DNA of 11,788 nucleotides from an uncultured Desulfuromonas sp. GTDB lineage: Bacteria; Desulfobacterota; Desulfuromonadia; Desulfuromonadales; Trichloromonadaceae. A model generated the notes under the pieces. It did no database searches and was not told the DNA's origin. It saw only the letters and a list, made by a program, of their open reading frames with translations. This document shows, piece after piece, positions 6,355-11,788 of the stretch. The stretch spans positions 1 through 11,788 of the forward strand of contig CALJLX010000314.1 in assembly GCA_937982495.1 (NCBI GenBank), given 5' to 3'. The position numbers were made by a program, and so were the translations under genes. The first letter of the stretch is position 1, and every line of letters begins with the position of its first letter.

Positions 6355-7821
6355 TTATCGCAACTGCCCCAGGCTCTGTTCGGCATACTTCTGCAGTTTG
6401 CGGTGCGGCGCCTTTTGCGCCACGGTTTGCAGCGTCCCCCGGTACTTGCCGTTGCCCGAGGCGCCCAGCGCCTTGCACAGCCAGGCCATGGCGTCGACGG
6501 CGCCGCGGTCGTCGCCGCTGGCCTGGTAGCCCTTAAGCAATTCCTGTTCCACCACGTCGAGAACGGCCGTATCCTTGACCCCTTCCTTGACGATCAGCTT
6601 GCCGGCGTCGGTTTTGCTCCGCAGGTTGCCGGAGCGCAGCATCTTGATGTAGCGGCTCTCGCCCTTGGCCGCCGGAGCGCCGGGAACGACGGGAGTCGGC
6701 GCGACGACGGTCCGAGGCGCGGCGACCGGCGCCGGGGCAGTCGCGGCCTTGGGCACCGATACCGGGGCCAGGGCCGTCGTCGGCGGCGTCACTTCGACCG
6801 GGGCGGGACGGAGGCTCACCGCGACCCGCCGGTCCTCCCCCGCCGCCAGCTTCAGCCACTGGCGGTCGGTGCGATAGCCGGGGGCGGAAACCTCGATATG
6901 ATAGGAGCCGGCGGCCAGTTCCATCCCCTCGCGATAGACCGGGCCGATATTGAGAATCCGGATCTTCGCCCCGGCCGGTTCGCTGCTCACGAACAGCCGG
7001 CCCTTGGGCAGCTCCTCGGCCGGTTCGGCGGGAACGGTTACGGTCTGCCGTTTGCCGCCGTTGCCCCCGGCGACGACGCTGCTCACCAGCTGCCCGTACT
7101 TGATGGCGTCGTCCGCCTCTTCGTCGAGTACCTCGCCTTCGGAGATCTTGCCGAGAACGCTCTGAATCCGCACCCGGCCGGTGTGAATGCGCTCGACGTC
7201 AAGTACTTCGCCGGTCTTGGGGTGCTTGATGACTTCCCCCTCGCGGTAGACGACGAACTCCATCCCCGGCTTGACCCCGGAACGGCTGCCGAGGTCGAGG
7301 GTCACCTTCCTGCCGTCGCGATCGACCACATAGCCTTCCAGGGGGAAGTTGCGGATGATCTTGGCGGACATCTCGACGATCAGATCCTGCAGGCGCGAGG
7401 CTGTCGAACTCTTGACGCTCTCGGCGGCGATGATCGAGGCGTTTTCCACGTCGATGATGCGGGCGTTGACCTCCAGCATATCCCGTACTTTCATCACCGA
7501 GCCGGAGATGATGACCTTGACCCCGAGCAGCTTGCCGATCTGGGTGGCGCTGCTCTCGTCGACCACCCCGGTCATGACCAATTGCTGTTCGCTGAGAATC
7601 TTCTGCAGCAAGCGCCGCTCGATGACATCGAACCGCCCTTCCTTGACCATGGCGGTGATGAACCACTCGGCGACGATGCTCCCCATGTCCTGGTTTTCCT
7701 GCTCCTCCCCCTGCATCTGGAAGTCGAGGACGGCGATCTTGGTCTTGGTGAATTCCGCCGAGGCGGAGACCGGCATCAGGCCGAAAGCGAGGAGCAAAAA
7801 GATTCCGGCAAGTATTCTCAT
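6355..7821 (-). CDS. Exported CsgG-like protein with FlgT-C-like and PEGA domains
   Basis: The 488-residue protein has a signal peptide (1-22, likely cleaved after SASA) without a lipobox cysteine. Residues about 27-160 resemble the CsgG/FlgT middle domain (KIAVLDF, then FDVIERRLLQKILSEQQ and GVKVIISGSV). Residues about 163-250 look like a FlgT C-terminal domain (VTLDLGSRSGVKPGMEFVVYR). Residues 274-337 are a PEGA domain (GRLFVSSEPAGAKIRI, then ELAAGSYHIEVSAPGY). An Ala/Pro-rich linker (about 338-387) leads to a helical tail (390-488) that may be HEAT-like. CsgG relatives act at the outer membrane, and PEGA domains are common in surface or periplasmic proteins. The ATG at 7821 has GGAAGGG at 7-nt spacing. 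It follows the FlgT-like gene by 40 nt and precedes fabG by 31 nt. Role unknown; envelope assembly or transport is an inference from domains. Confidence 0.82.
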   Translation of the reverse strand: MRILAGIFLLLAFGLMPVSASAEFTKTKIAVLDFQMQGEEQENQDMGSIVAEWFITAMVKEGRFDVIERRLLQKILSEQQLVMTGVVDESSATQIGKLLGVKVIISGSVMKVRDMLEVNARIIDVENASIIAAESVKSSTASRLQDLIVEMSAKIIRNFPLEGYVVDRDGRKVTLDLGSRSGVKPGMEFVVYREGEVIKHPKTGEVLDVERIHTGRVRIQSVLGKISEGEVLDEEADDAIKYGQLVSSVVAGGNGGKRQTVTVPAEPAEELPKGRLFVSSEPAGAKIRILNIGPVYREGMELAAGSYHIEVSAPGYRTDRQWLKLAAGEDRRVAVSLRPAPVEVTPPTTALAPVSVPKAATAPAPVAAPRTVVAPTPVVPGAPAAKGESRYIKMLRSGNLRSKTDAGKLIVKEGVKDTAVLDVVEQELLKGYQASGDDRGAVDAMAWLCKALGASGNGKYRGTLQTVAQKAPHRKLQKYAEQSLGQLR

Positions 7822-7861
7822 CGGCAGACCCTTCCGGACCGGGGTTGAATAGTCGTCGCCA

Positions 7862-8980
7862 CTACTTCAGTGCCATGACGATGCCGCTGCCGGCGACCGA
7901 GGTGACGGCCAGGGTTTTGCCGGTGACGCCCTGCCCGTCGACGGCGTCGCAGAAAGCCTCGGCCTGGCCGCGATAGAGGACGGAGAGTTTCAGTTCGCCG
8001 TTGCCGAAGCCGCGCTTGGTTACCGAGTTGACCCCGGTCACCCCTTCGAAGAAGGCGGCGATCCCCTTCTGCGCCTGATAGTCGGCGACGTTGCGCACGG
8101 TGACTTCGAGGTTGACGCCGTTGTTCACCGTATCCTGGAAGGAGGCGACGATGGCCTCGAAGAGTTCGTCGTCCATGAGCTTCTGCGCCGCCTTGCCGGC
8201 CGCCTGGGACTGGGCGACGTCGGCCGAGATGTGCGGGCTGGCGCCGCTCGCCGACTTGCTGGCGACGATGCGGCCGTTGGAGCAGTTCACCACCTTGGCG
8301 GTGAGGCTGGCCTGGCCGGAGACCATGCCGCTGCTCTGCAGCAGGGGATTGGCGACCTGCGACTTGCCGACGGTGCCGACGAGTACGTACTCGGCGCCGT
8401 TGTCCGCGCCGATCTTCGCCGCCGCCACCGGATCACCCTGGGTCGCCCGCTGGATGAGATCGTCCCCCTTGTTCATCAGCGCGGCGGTCTGCGCCGGATC
8501 GACCAGATCGAAACCCTTGCCGCGCAGATAGTCGACCACCGCGTTTTCCGCGTAGTTCCCGCCATCTTCCTTGATCAGCACCATCATCCGCGGCTTGTCC
8601 ATCGATTCGAGGAGGATCTTGAGGGCGGCCAGGTCGGCGCGGATGCTGTCGAGGGAGACCACCGCGCGGATCTGTACCTGCCAGGTGTCGTCGGGCAGAT
8701 GCTGCTCCAGCAGGACGTCGTAGCGGCGCACCGACCCGGCGGTCTGGGTGATGACCACGTCCTTCTGCAGCATGAAGTTCTTGACCTCGGTCTGCGACAC
8801 CAGCATGGTGCCGATTCCTTTTTCGATGGCCTCGCGCTTGGCCAGCAGCAGCGCTTCTTCCCGGGTGTTGCCGATGCCCTCGCTATCCACGGTGAAATCG
8901 CCGCTGGGAGCTTCGGCGGCGACGAAACTGGGAATCAGCAGCAGGCAGACGGCGAACAGGCTCAGCAACAGTCTTTTCAT
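7862..8980 (-). CDS. Exported FlgT-N/LPP20-like periplasmic protein
   Basis: The 372-residue product starts at the ATG at 8980, preceded by GGAGGG, and has a clear signal peptide (1-22, cleavage after VAA). Residues about 28-125 contain the repeated-alanine/charged helix NTREEALLLAKREAIEKGIG and the WQVQIRAVVSL strand typical of FlgT N-terminal and LPP20-type domains. Residues about 130-245 contain a Rossmann-like part with AEYVLVGTVGKSQVAN, like the second domain of FlgT. The C-terminal third (about 290-372) has no name I can give. FlgT is a flagellar outer-membrane ring component in Vibrio, but related domains occur in non-flagellar envelope proteins, and no flagellar genes lie nearby. A 25-codon upstream extension to 9055 is rejected because it would displace the signal peptide. 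The adjacent gene supplies the CsgG-like and FlgT-C-like parts, so the two probably work together. Confidence 0.78.
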   Translation of the reverse strand: MKRLLLSLFAVCLLLIPSFVAAEAPSGDFTVDSEGIGNTREEALLLAKREAIEKGIGTMLVSQTEVKNFMLQKDVVITQTAGSVRRYDVLLEQHLPDDTWQVQIRAVVSLDSIRADLAALKILLESMDKPRMMVLIKEDGGNYAENAVVDYLRGKGFDLVDPAQTAALMNKGDDLIQRATQGDPVAAAKIGADNGAEYVLVGTVGKSQVANPLLQSSGMVSGQASLTAKVVNCSNGRIVASKSASGASPHISADVAQSQAAGKAAQKLMDDELFEAIVASFQDTVNNGVNLEVTVRNVADYQAQKGIAAFFEGVTGVNSVTKRGFGNGELKLSVLYRGQAEAFCDAVDGQGVTGKTLAVTSVAGSGIVMALK

Positions 8981-9037
8981 CAGACCCTCCCGACGGCAGG
9001 AAAAACGGGGAAACCTCATGGTTTGAATGATGATTCT

Positions 9038-9043
9038 AGTATA
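9038..9043 (-). promoter_or_regulatory. Possible -10 element of a promoter for the FlgT-like/PEGA/fabG unit
   Basis: The minus strand reads TATACT, a good -10 hexamer, in the 102-bp gap between the cmoB stop and the FlgT-like start. At 17-18 nt upstream only a weak -35 (around AGGGTG) is present, and no sigma-54 GG-N10-GC signal fits. No terminator hairpin separates cmoB from this site, so read-through from the tRNA-modification operon is also possible. Confidence 0.35.
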
Positions 9044-9082
9044 GGTCCCGGCCAAAATGCCACCCTTTTATCCCCCGGCGAC

Positions 9083-10051
9083 TCAGCGTACCTCGGCCAG
9101 CAGGATCGCCCGCCTTGGGGCCGGATAGCCTTCGACGGTGCGGGAAGGGTCTTTGGGGTCGAGGAAGTCGGTCAGCGATTCGGTGCCGACCCAGGGGGTG
9201 GCGCGCTGCTCGTCCGGCGTGGTGAGGCTGACGTCGAGGCAGCGCCCGTCGCTGAAGCCGCAGCGGCGCAGCCAGTTTTGCAGGACGCGCACGGTGGGGA
9301 GGAAGTAGACGTTGTTCATCTTGGCGTAGCGCCCGTCCGGGCAGAGCACCAGCTCGTCGTCGCCGGGCAGCACCAGGGTTTCCAGCACCAACTGTCCGCC
9401 CCGGCGCAGCACCCGGCGCATGGCGCTCAGGGTGTCGAGGGGGGAACGGCGATGGGAGAGCACGCCCATGGAGAAGACCGTGTCGAAGTAGCCTTCGAGG
9501 GTCGGCAATTCCTCGAAGGTCACGGGCAGGGTGAAAATTTCCGGACGGCGGGCGTAGTGTTGCAGGAGCTGGAACTGGAAGTAATAGGTCAGGTAGGGTT
9601 CGACGCCGAGGGCCAGTTGCGGCTGGTGGGCGGCCATGCGCAGCAGGTAGTAGCCGTTGCTGCTGCCGATGTCGAGCACCCGGCGCCCGGCGAGGGGGGC
9701 GATGTGCCCGGCGAGACGGTTCCACTTGAGGGAGGAATCCCACTCACTGTCGAGGTCGATGCCGAAGAGGTTGAATGGTCCCTTGCGCCAGGGGCGGAGC
9801 GTTTCAAGAGCGGCCCGCAGCGCCACTTCCTGGCCCGGCACGAGATCGGCGGCGGCGCCGAGGCGTACCCGGTCGCTGCTCAACTCCAGCACCGACGGCG
9901 TAACCTCCGGCAGTGTGGCCGCGTTGGCCAGATAGCGCCGCCCCTTGCCGTCCGTCGCGATCATCCGCGCCTTGGTCGCGATCAGTTCAGCCAGCGCTTC
10001 CTTCCAGGGACCGAGGCCGAGCCGCTCGGCCCTCTCCAACAGCCGTTCCAC
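9083..10051 (-). CDS. cmoB: tRNA U34 carboxymethyltransferase CmoB
   Basis: CmoB transfers the carboxymethyl group of carboxy-S-adenosylmethionine to 5-hydroxyuridine at position 34 of tRNAs, forming uridine-5-oxyacetic acid, which widens wobble decoding. The protein has 322 residues with the GTG start at 10051, matching E. coli CmoB (323). Visible landmarks are PWRKGPFNLFGI (87-98), the SAM-type motif LDIGSSNGYY (126-135; E. coli has GCGSGYH), FSMGVLSHRRSP (193-204), RYAKMNNVYFLP (241-252) and the C-terminal TESLTDFLDPKDPSRTVEGY (290-309). I chose the GTG because an AAGGCGG lies 7 nt upstream and it leaves a 2-nt gap after cmoA; the ATG at 10096 would overlap cmoA by 43 nt with no better ribosome site. 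Third gene of the DUF815-cmoA-cmoB operon. Confidence 0.97.
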   Translation of the reverse strand: MERLLERAERLGLGPWKEALAELIATKARMIATDGKGRRYLANAATLPEVTPSVLELSSDRVRLGAAADLVPGQEVALRAALETLRPWRKGPFNLFGIDLDSEWDSSLKWNRLAGHIAPLAGRRVLDIGSSNGYYLLRMAAHQPQLALGVEPYLTYYFQFQLLQHYARRPEIFTLPVTFEELPTLEGYFDTVFSMGVLSHRRSPLDTLSAMRRVLRRGGQLVLETLVLPGDDELVLCPDGRYAKMNNVYFLPTVRVLQNWLRRCGFSDGRCLDVSLTTPDEQRATPWVGTESLTDFLDPKDPSRTVEGYPAPRRAILLAEVR

Positions 10052-10053
10052 GC

Positions 10054-10782
10054 CTAATCCGCCTTGCGTGCCAGCAGGGCGGCGAAATTGAACCACTTGA
10101 GCCAGACCGTCACGGCGGCGAAGCCCGCCCGCGCCAGCCGCGCCCGGTGGGCCTCCAGCGTTTCGGGGATGAGCACGTTCTCCAGCGCCTCGCGCTTCTG
10201 GCTGATCTCCATTTGTGAATAGCCGTTTTCGCCCTTGAGGCGGTAGTAGAATTCCCGCTCCAGCTCGGCCAGGGCGGCATCCCCGTCCACCACCTTCTCG
10301 GTCAGCAACAACACGCCGCCGGGAACGAGGGCGTCATGCACCCGCGCCAGCAGGGCGTCGCGATCTTCCAGGGGGAGAAACTGCAAGGTCAGATTGATCA
10401 CCACCACCGAAGCGTTCGCCATGGCGACCCGGCGGGCATCCCCCTCTTCCAGCACAATCCGCTCGCCGACGGCGGTCGCCGCCAGCCGCGCCCGATAGAG
10501 ATCGAGCATCGGCGCCGAATTATCGACCGCGACCATGGCAAATTCCCGCGCCCCCATTTCCGAGCACAGCGCCAGGCCGAAATTGCCGTTGGAGCAGCCG
10601 AGATCGTAGATGCGCGTCCCCTCCCGATAGAAACGGGCCGCCAGTTGCGCCTGGCGGCGCAGGCTCTCGCGGTAGAGGGGCACCGAGCGGTCGAGCATGT
10701 CGTCGAAGACCCCGGCCACCTCGGCGGTAAAAGCAAAAGGCGTTGCCGGGCGCGGCTCGGCGAAGATGCGATCCTTGGACAT
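10054..10782 (-). CDS. cmoA: Carboxy-S-adenosyl-L-methionine synthase CmoA
   Basis: CmoA converts S-adenosylmethionine and prephenate to carboxy-SAM, the donor used by CmoB. The 242-residue protein (E. coli about 247) shows VFDDMLDRSVPLY (25-37), the SAM-binding DLGCSNGN (60-67), AVDNSAPML (85-93), VVVINLTLQFLP (126-137), ENGYSQMEISQKR (185-197) and ALENVLIPETLEAH (199-212), all closely parallel to the E. coli enzyme. The ATG at 10782 is two nt after the stop of the ATPase gene, with AAGGG five nt upstream; the open frame extends further to the right but lies within the ATPase gene there. It is followed by cmoB after 2 nt, so the two enzymes of the pathway are co-transcribed. Assignment is firm. 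Confidence 0.97.
   Translation of the reverse strand: MSKDRIFAEPRPATPFAFTAEVAGVFDDMLDRSVPLYRESLRRQAQLAARFYREGTRIYDLGCSNGNFGLALCSEMGAREFAMVAVDNSAPMLDLYRARLAATAVGERIVLEEGDARRVAMANASVVVINLTLQFLPLEDRDALLARVHDALVPGGVLLLTEKVVDGDAALAELEREFYYRLKGENGYSQMEISQKREALENVLIPETLEAHRARLARAGFAAVTVWLKWFNFAALLARKAD
10059..10065 (-). promoter_or_regulatory. Ribosome binding site deciding the GTG start of cmoB
   Basis: AAGGCGG on the minus strand, 7 nt before the GTG at 10051 and lying in the last codons of cmoA. It supports the GTG over the ATG at 10096 and gives a CmoB of family length. Confidence 0.6.
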
Positions 10783-10784
10783 GC

Positions 10785-11669
10785 TCAGCCCTTGAGCAGA
10801 TCGCGGCCGACCCAGTGACTGGCGAACTGCAGGGCGGTGCGCCCGCAGCGCTTGCTCTTGTCGTGGGACCACTGGACGGCGGCCTTGCGCGCTTCCTCCG
10901 ACCAGCGCGAGGGCACCCCCTGCTCGCGGCAGAGCTTTTCCACACACTGCTGCGCCACCCGCAGGTAGTGATCCTGGGTGAAGACATGAAAGGCCACCCA
11001 CAGGCCGAAACGGTCGGAGAGGGAAATCTTCTCCTCGATCGCCTCGCCGTGATGGACCTCGCCGTTGACCAGCTTCGAGCCGAGGTTGTCGGTGGGATAT
11101 TCGGGAATCAGGTAGCGGCGGTTGGAGGTGACGTAGATGAGCACGTTCTTCGGCGCCGCGTAAACCGAGCCGTCGAGGGCGCTCTTGAGCATCTTGTAGG
11201 TCAGTTCGCCGTGCTCGAAGGAGAGGTCGTCGCAGAGCAGGATGAACTTGTAGGGCTGGCCCTTGATGGCCGAGAAGATGCCGGGCAGATGGATGAGATC
11301 CTCCTTGTCCACCTGGATCACCCGCAGCCCCTGGTCGGCGTAGCTGTTGAGCAGCGCCCGCACCAGCGACGACTTGCCCGTCCCCCGGCTCCCCCAGAGC
11401 AGCACGTTGTTGGCCGGATAGCCCTTGAGGAACTGGCGGGTATTCACTTCAACGACCGTCTTCTGTTCATCGATGCCGAGCAGATCGTCGAGGCGGGTCG
11501 AGGGGACCGACTCCACCGGCTCCAGATAGCCGGAAAAGGAATGGCGGCGCCAGTTGGCGGCATGGCAGACGCTCCAGTCCACCGGCCCCACCGCCGTCGG
11601 CAGCAACTGCTCCAGCGACGCCAGCACCCGCTCCAACTGAGCGACGACTTCGGGTTTGAGATTCATCAT
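10785..11669 (-). CDS. AAA+ ATPase of the DUF815 family
   Basis: The 294-residue protein, counted from the ATG at 11669, has the Walker A motif GSRGTGKSS (93-101), a Walker B-type strand FILLCDDLSFE (142-152) and the region ISLSDRFGLWVAFHVFTQDH (215-234) that typifies DUF815 P-loop ATPases. It is presumably a cytoplasmic ATP-dependent remodeller or switch; its biological target is unknown. The ATG at 11669 is chosen because AAGGAG lies 7 nt upstream; a second ATG immediately follows (11666), and an upstream TTG at 11756 would begin inside the promoter. The 5-prime leader contains a strong promoter overlapping a terminator. Downstream cmoA begins 2 nt after the stop, so the ATPase is co-expressed with wobble-uridine modification enzymes, although no direct link to tRNA modification is shown by its sequence. 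Confidence 0.9.
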   Translation of the reverse strand: MMNLKPEVVAQLERVLASLEQLLPTAVGPVDWSVCHAANWRRHSFSGYLEPVESVPSTRLDDLLGIDEQKTVVEVNTRQFLKGYPANNVLLWGSRGTGKSSLVRALLNSYADQGLRVIQVDKEDLIHLPGIFSAIKGQPYKFILLCDDLSFEHGELTYKMLKSALDGSVYAAPKNVLIYVTSNRRYLIPEYPTDNLGSKLVNGEVHHGEAIEEKISLSDRFGLWVAFHVFTQDHYLRVAQQCVEKLCREQGVPSRWSEEARKAAVQWSHDKSKRCGRTALQFASHWVGRDLLKG

Positions 11670-11676
11670 GACGCGA

Positions 11677-11682
11677 CTCCTT
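11677..11682 (-). promoter_or_regulatory. Ribosome binding site for the DUF815 ATPase
   Basis: AAGGAG on the minus strand, 7 nt before the ATG at 11669. It fixes the start and excludes the longer reading frame that begins at 11756. Confidence 0.75.
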
Positions 11683-11716
11683 GCGTGACGAAAAGACCAG
11701 CGGTCGCCAAAGGAGG

Positions 11717-11746
11717 AAAAATAAAATCCCGTTTGCGGCCGGGATT
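11717..11746 (-). terminator. Intrinsic terminator overlapping the ATPase promoter start region
   Basis: On the minus strand, AATCCCG (11746-11740), an 8-nt loop and CGGGATT (11731-11725) form a 7-bp stem followed by TTATTTTT. It fits a Rho-independent terminator for a gene to the right of the window. Because the expected start point of the promoter at 11748-11776 falls near 11740-11741, transcripts from that promoter would lack most of the first arm and escape it. Confidence 0.65.
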
Positions 11747-11747
11747 G

Positions 11748-11776
11748 TTCATACAACTTTACCCCCGGGGTGTCAA
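11748..11776 (-). promoter_or_regulatory. Sigma-70 type promoter for the DUF815-cmoA-cmoB operon
   Basis: The minus strand shows TTGACA (11776-11771), a 17-nt spacer and TATGAA (11753-11748): a perfect -35 box, optimal spacing and a 4-of-6 -10 box. It lies about 80 nt before the ATPase start, in the only sizeable gap upstream of the operon. Confidence 0.75.
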
Positions 11777-11788
11777 GAAAAGGGATGG

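Noticed and set aside
6223..7848. 541-codon open frame on the plus strand
   Set aside because: It is antisense to the CsgG/PEGA gene and fabG, which have clear domains, signal peptide and ribosome sites; its own translation shows no family.
9040..9070. Sigma-54 promoter upstream of the FlgT-like gene
   Set aside because: TGGCATTTTGGCCGG looks similar at first but lacks the required GG-N10-GC spacing.
8231..10057. 608-codon open frame on the plus strand
   Set aside because: It crosses the FlgT-like/cmoB boundary antisense to both, has no recognisable domain and low-complexity Arg/Gly/His/Gln-rich composition; open antisense frames are expected in GC-rich genes.
10783..11001. Upstream extension of CmoA
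   Set aside because: It lies inside the ATPase gene in another frame; family length and the AAGGG site favour the ATG at 10782.
1..11788. tRNA, rRNA, CRISPR array, insertion sequence or attachment site
   Set aside because: I saw no cloverleaf, regularly spaced direct repeats, transposase motif or integrase; the gene-free stretches are all shorter than 200 bp.

Overview
This GC-rich window carries ten protein-coding genes, all on the minus strand, so gene order reads from right to left. The protein families (CmoA/CmoB next to a DUF815 ATPase, CsgG/FlgT-like envelope proteins with a PEGA domain, and a type II fatty-acid/polyene-like cluster) and the base composition fit a Gram-negative deltaproteobacterial lineage, most plausibly Desulfuromonadales (Desulfuromonas/Geobacter/Pelobacter relatives). 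That placement is inferred from gene content; no rRNA or other marker is present.

Region 1 (about 9083-11788) is a housekeeping operon. A near-consensus sigma-70 promoter (TTGACA, 17 nt, TATGAA) overlaps an intrinsic terminator at the right edge. It is followed by a DUF815-type AAA+ ATPase, cmoA and cmoB, each separated by 2 nt. CmoA makes carboxy-S-adenosylmethionine and CmoB transfers its carboxymethyl group to hydroxyuridine-34 of tRNA, giving the cmo5U wobble base.

Region 2 (about 5595-9060) starts at a possible promoter and encodes two exported proteins that resemble separated parts of FlgT/CsgG-type envelope proteins: a FlgT-N/LPP20-like protein, then a CsgG-like + FlgT-C-like + PEGA + helical-tail protein. 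They are followed after 31 nt by a FabG-type ketoreductase. The reductase appears to share a transcription unit with the two envelope proteins.

Region 3 (5398-5594) is a 197-bp spacer with no gene. It holds a roughly 119-bp imperfect inverted-repeat element directly after the fabG stop, and a terminator-like hairpin only 14 nt before the next start codon.

Region 4 (1-5397) is a tightly packed cluster that continues off the left edge: ketosynthase, RetSat/CrtI-like FAD oxidoreductase, second ketosynthase, acyl carrier protein, PlsC-like membrane acyltransferase and a PaaK-like adenylate-forming enzyme. Consecutive genes overlap by 4, 10, 8, 14 (start-dependent) and 7 nt. With the upstream reductase this looks like a carrier-protein-based system that activates a starter acid, extends it with two ketosynthases, reduces it, alters unsaturation with the flavoenzyme, and transfers the product to a lipid acceptor. 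The closest known concepts are aryl-polyene/flexirubin and ladderane-type clusters. No dehydratase, malonyl transferase, ammonia lyase or exporter is visible here, so the product cannot be assigned. This cluster is the most likely place for an undescribed pathway in the window.
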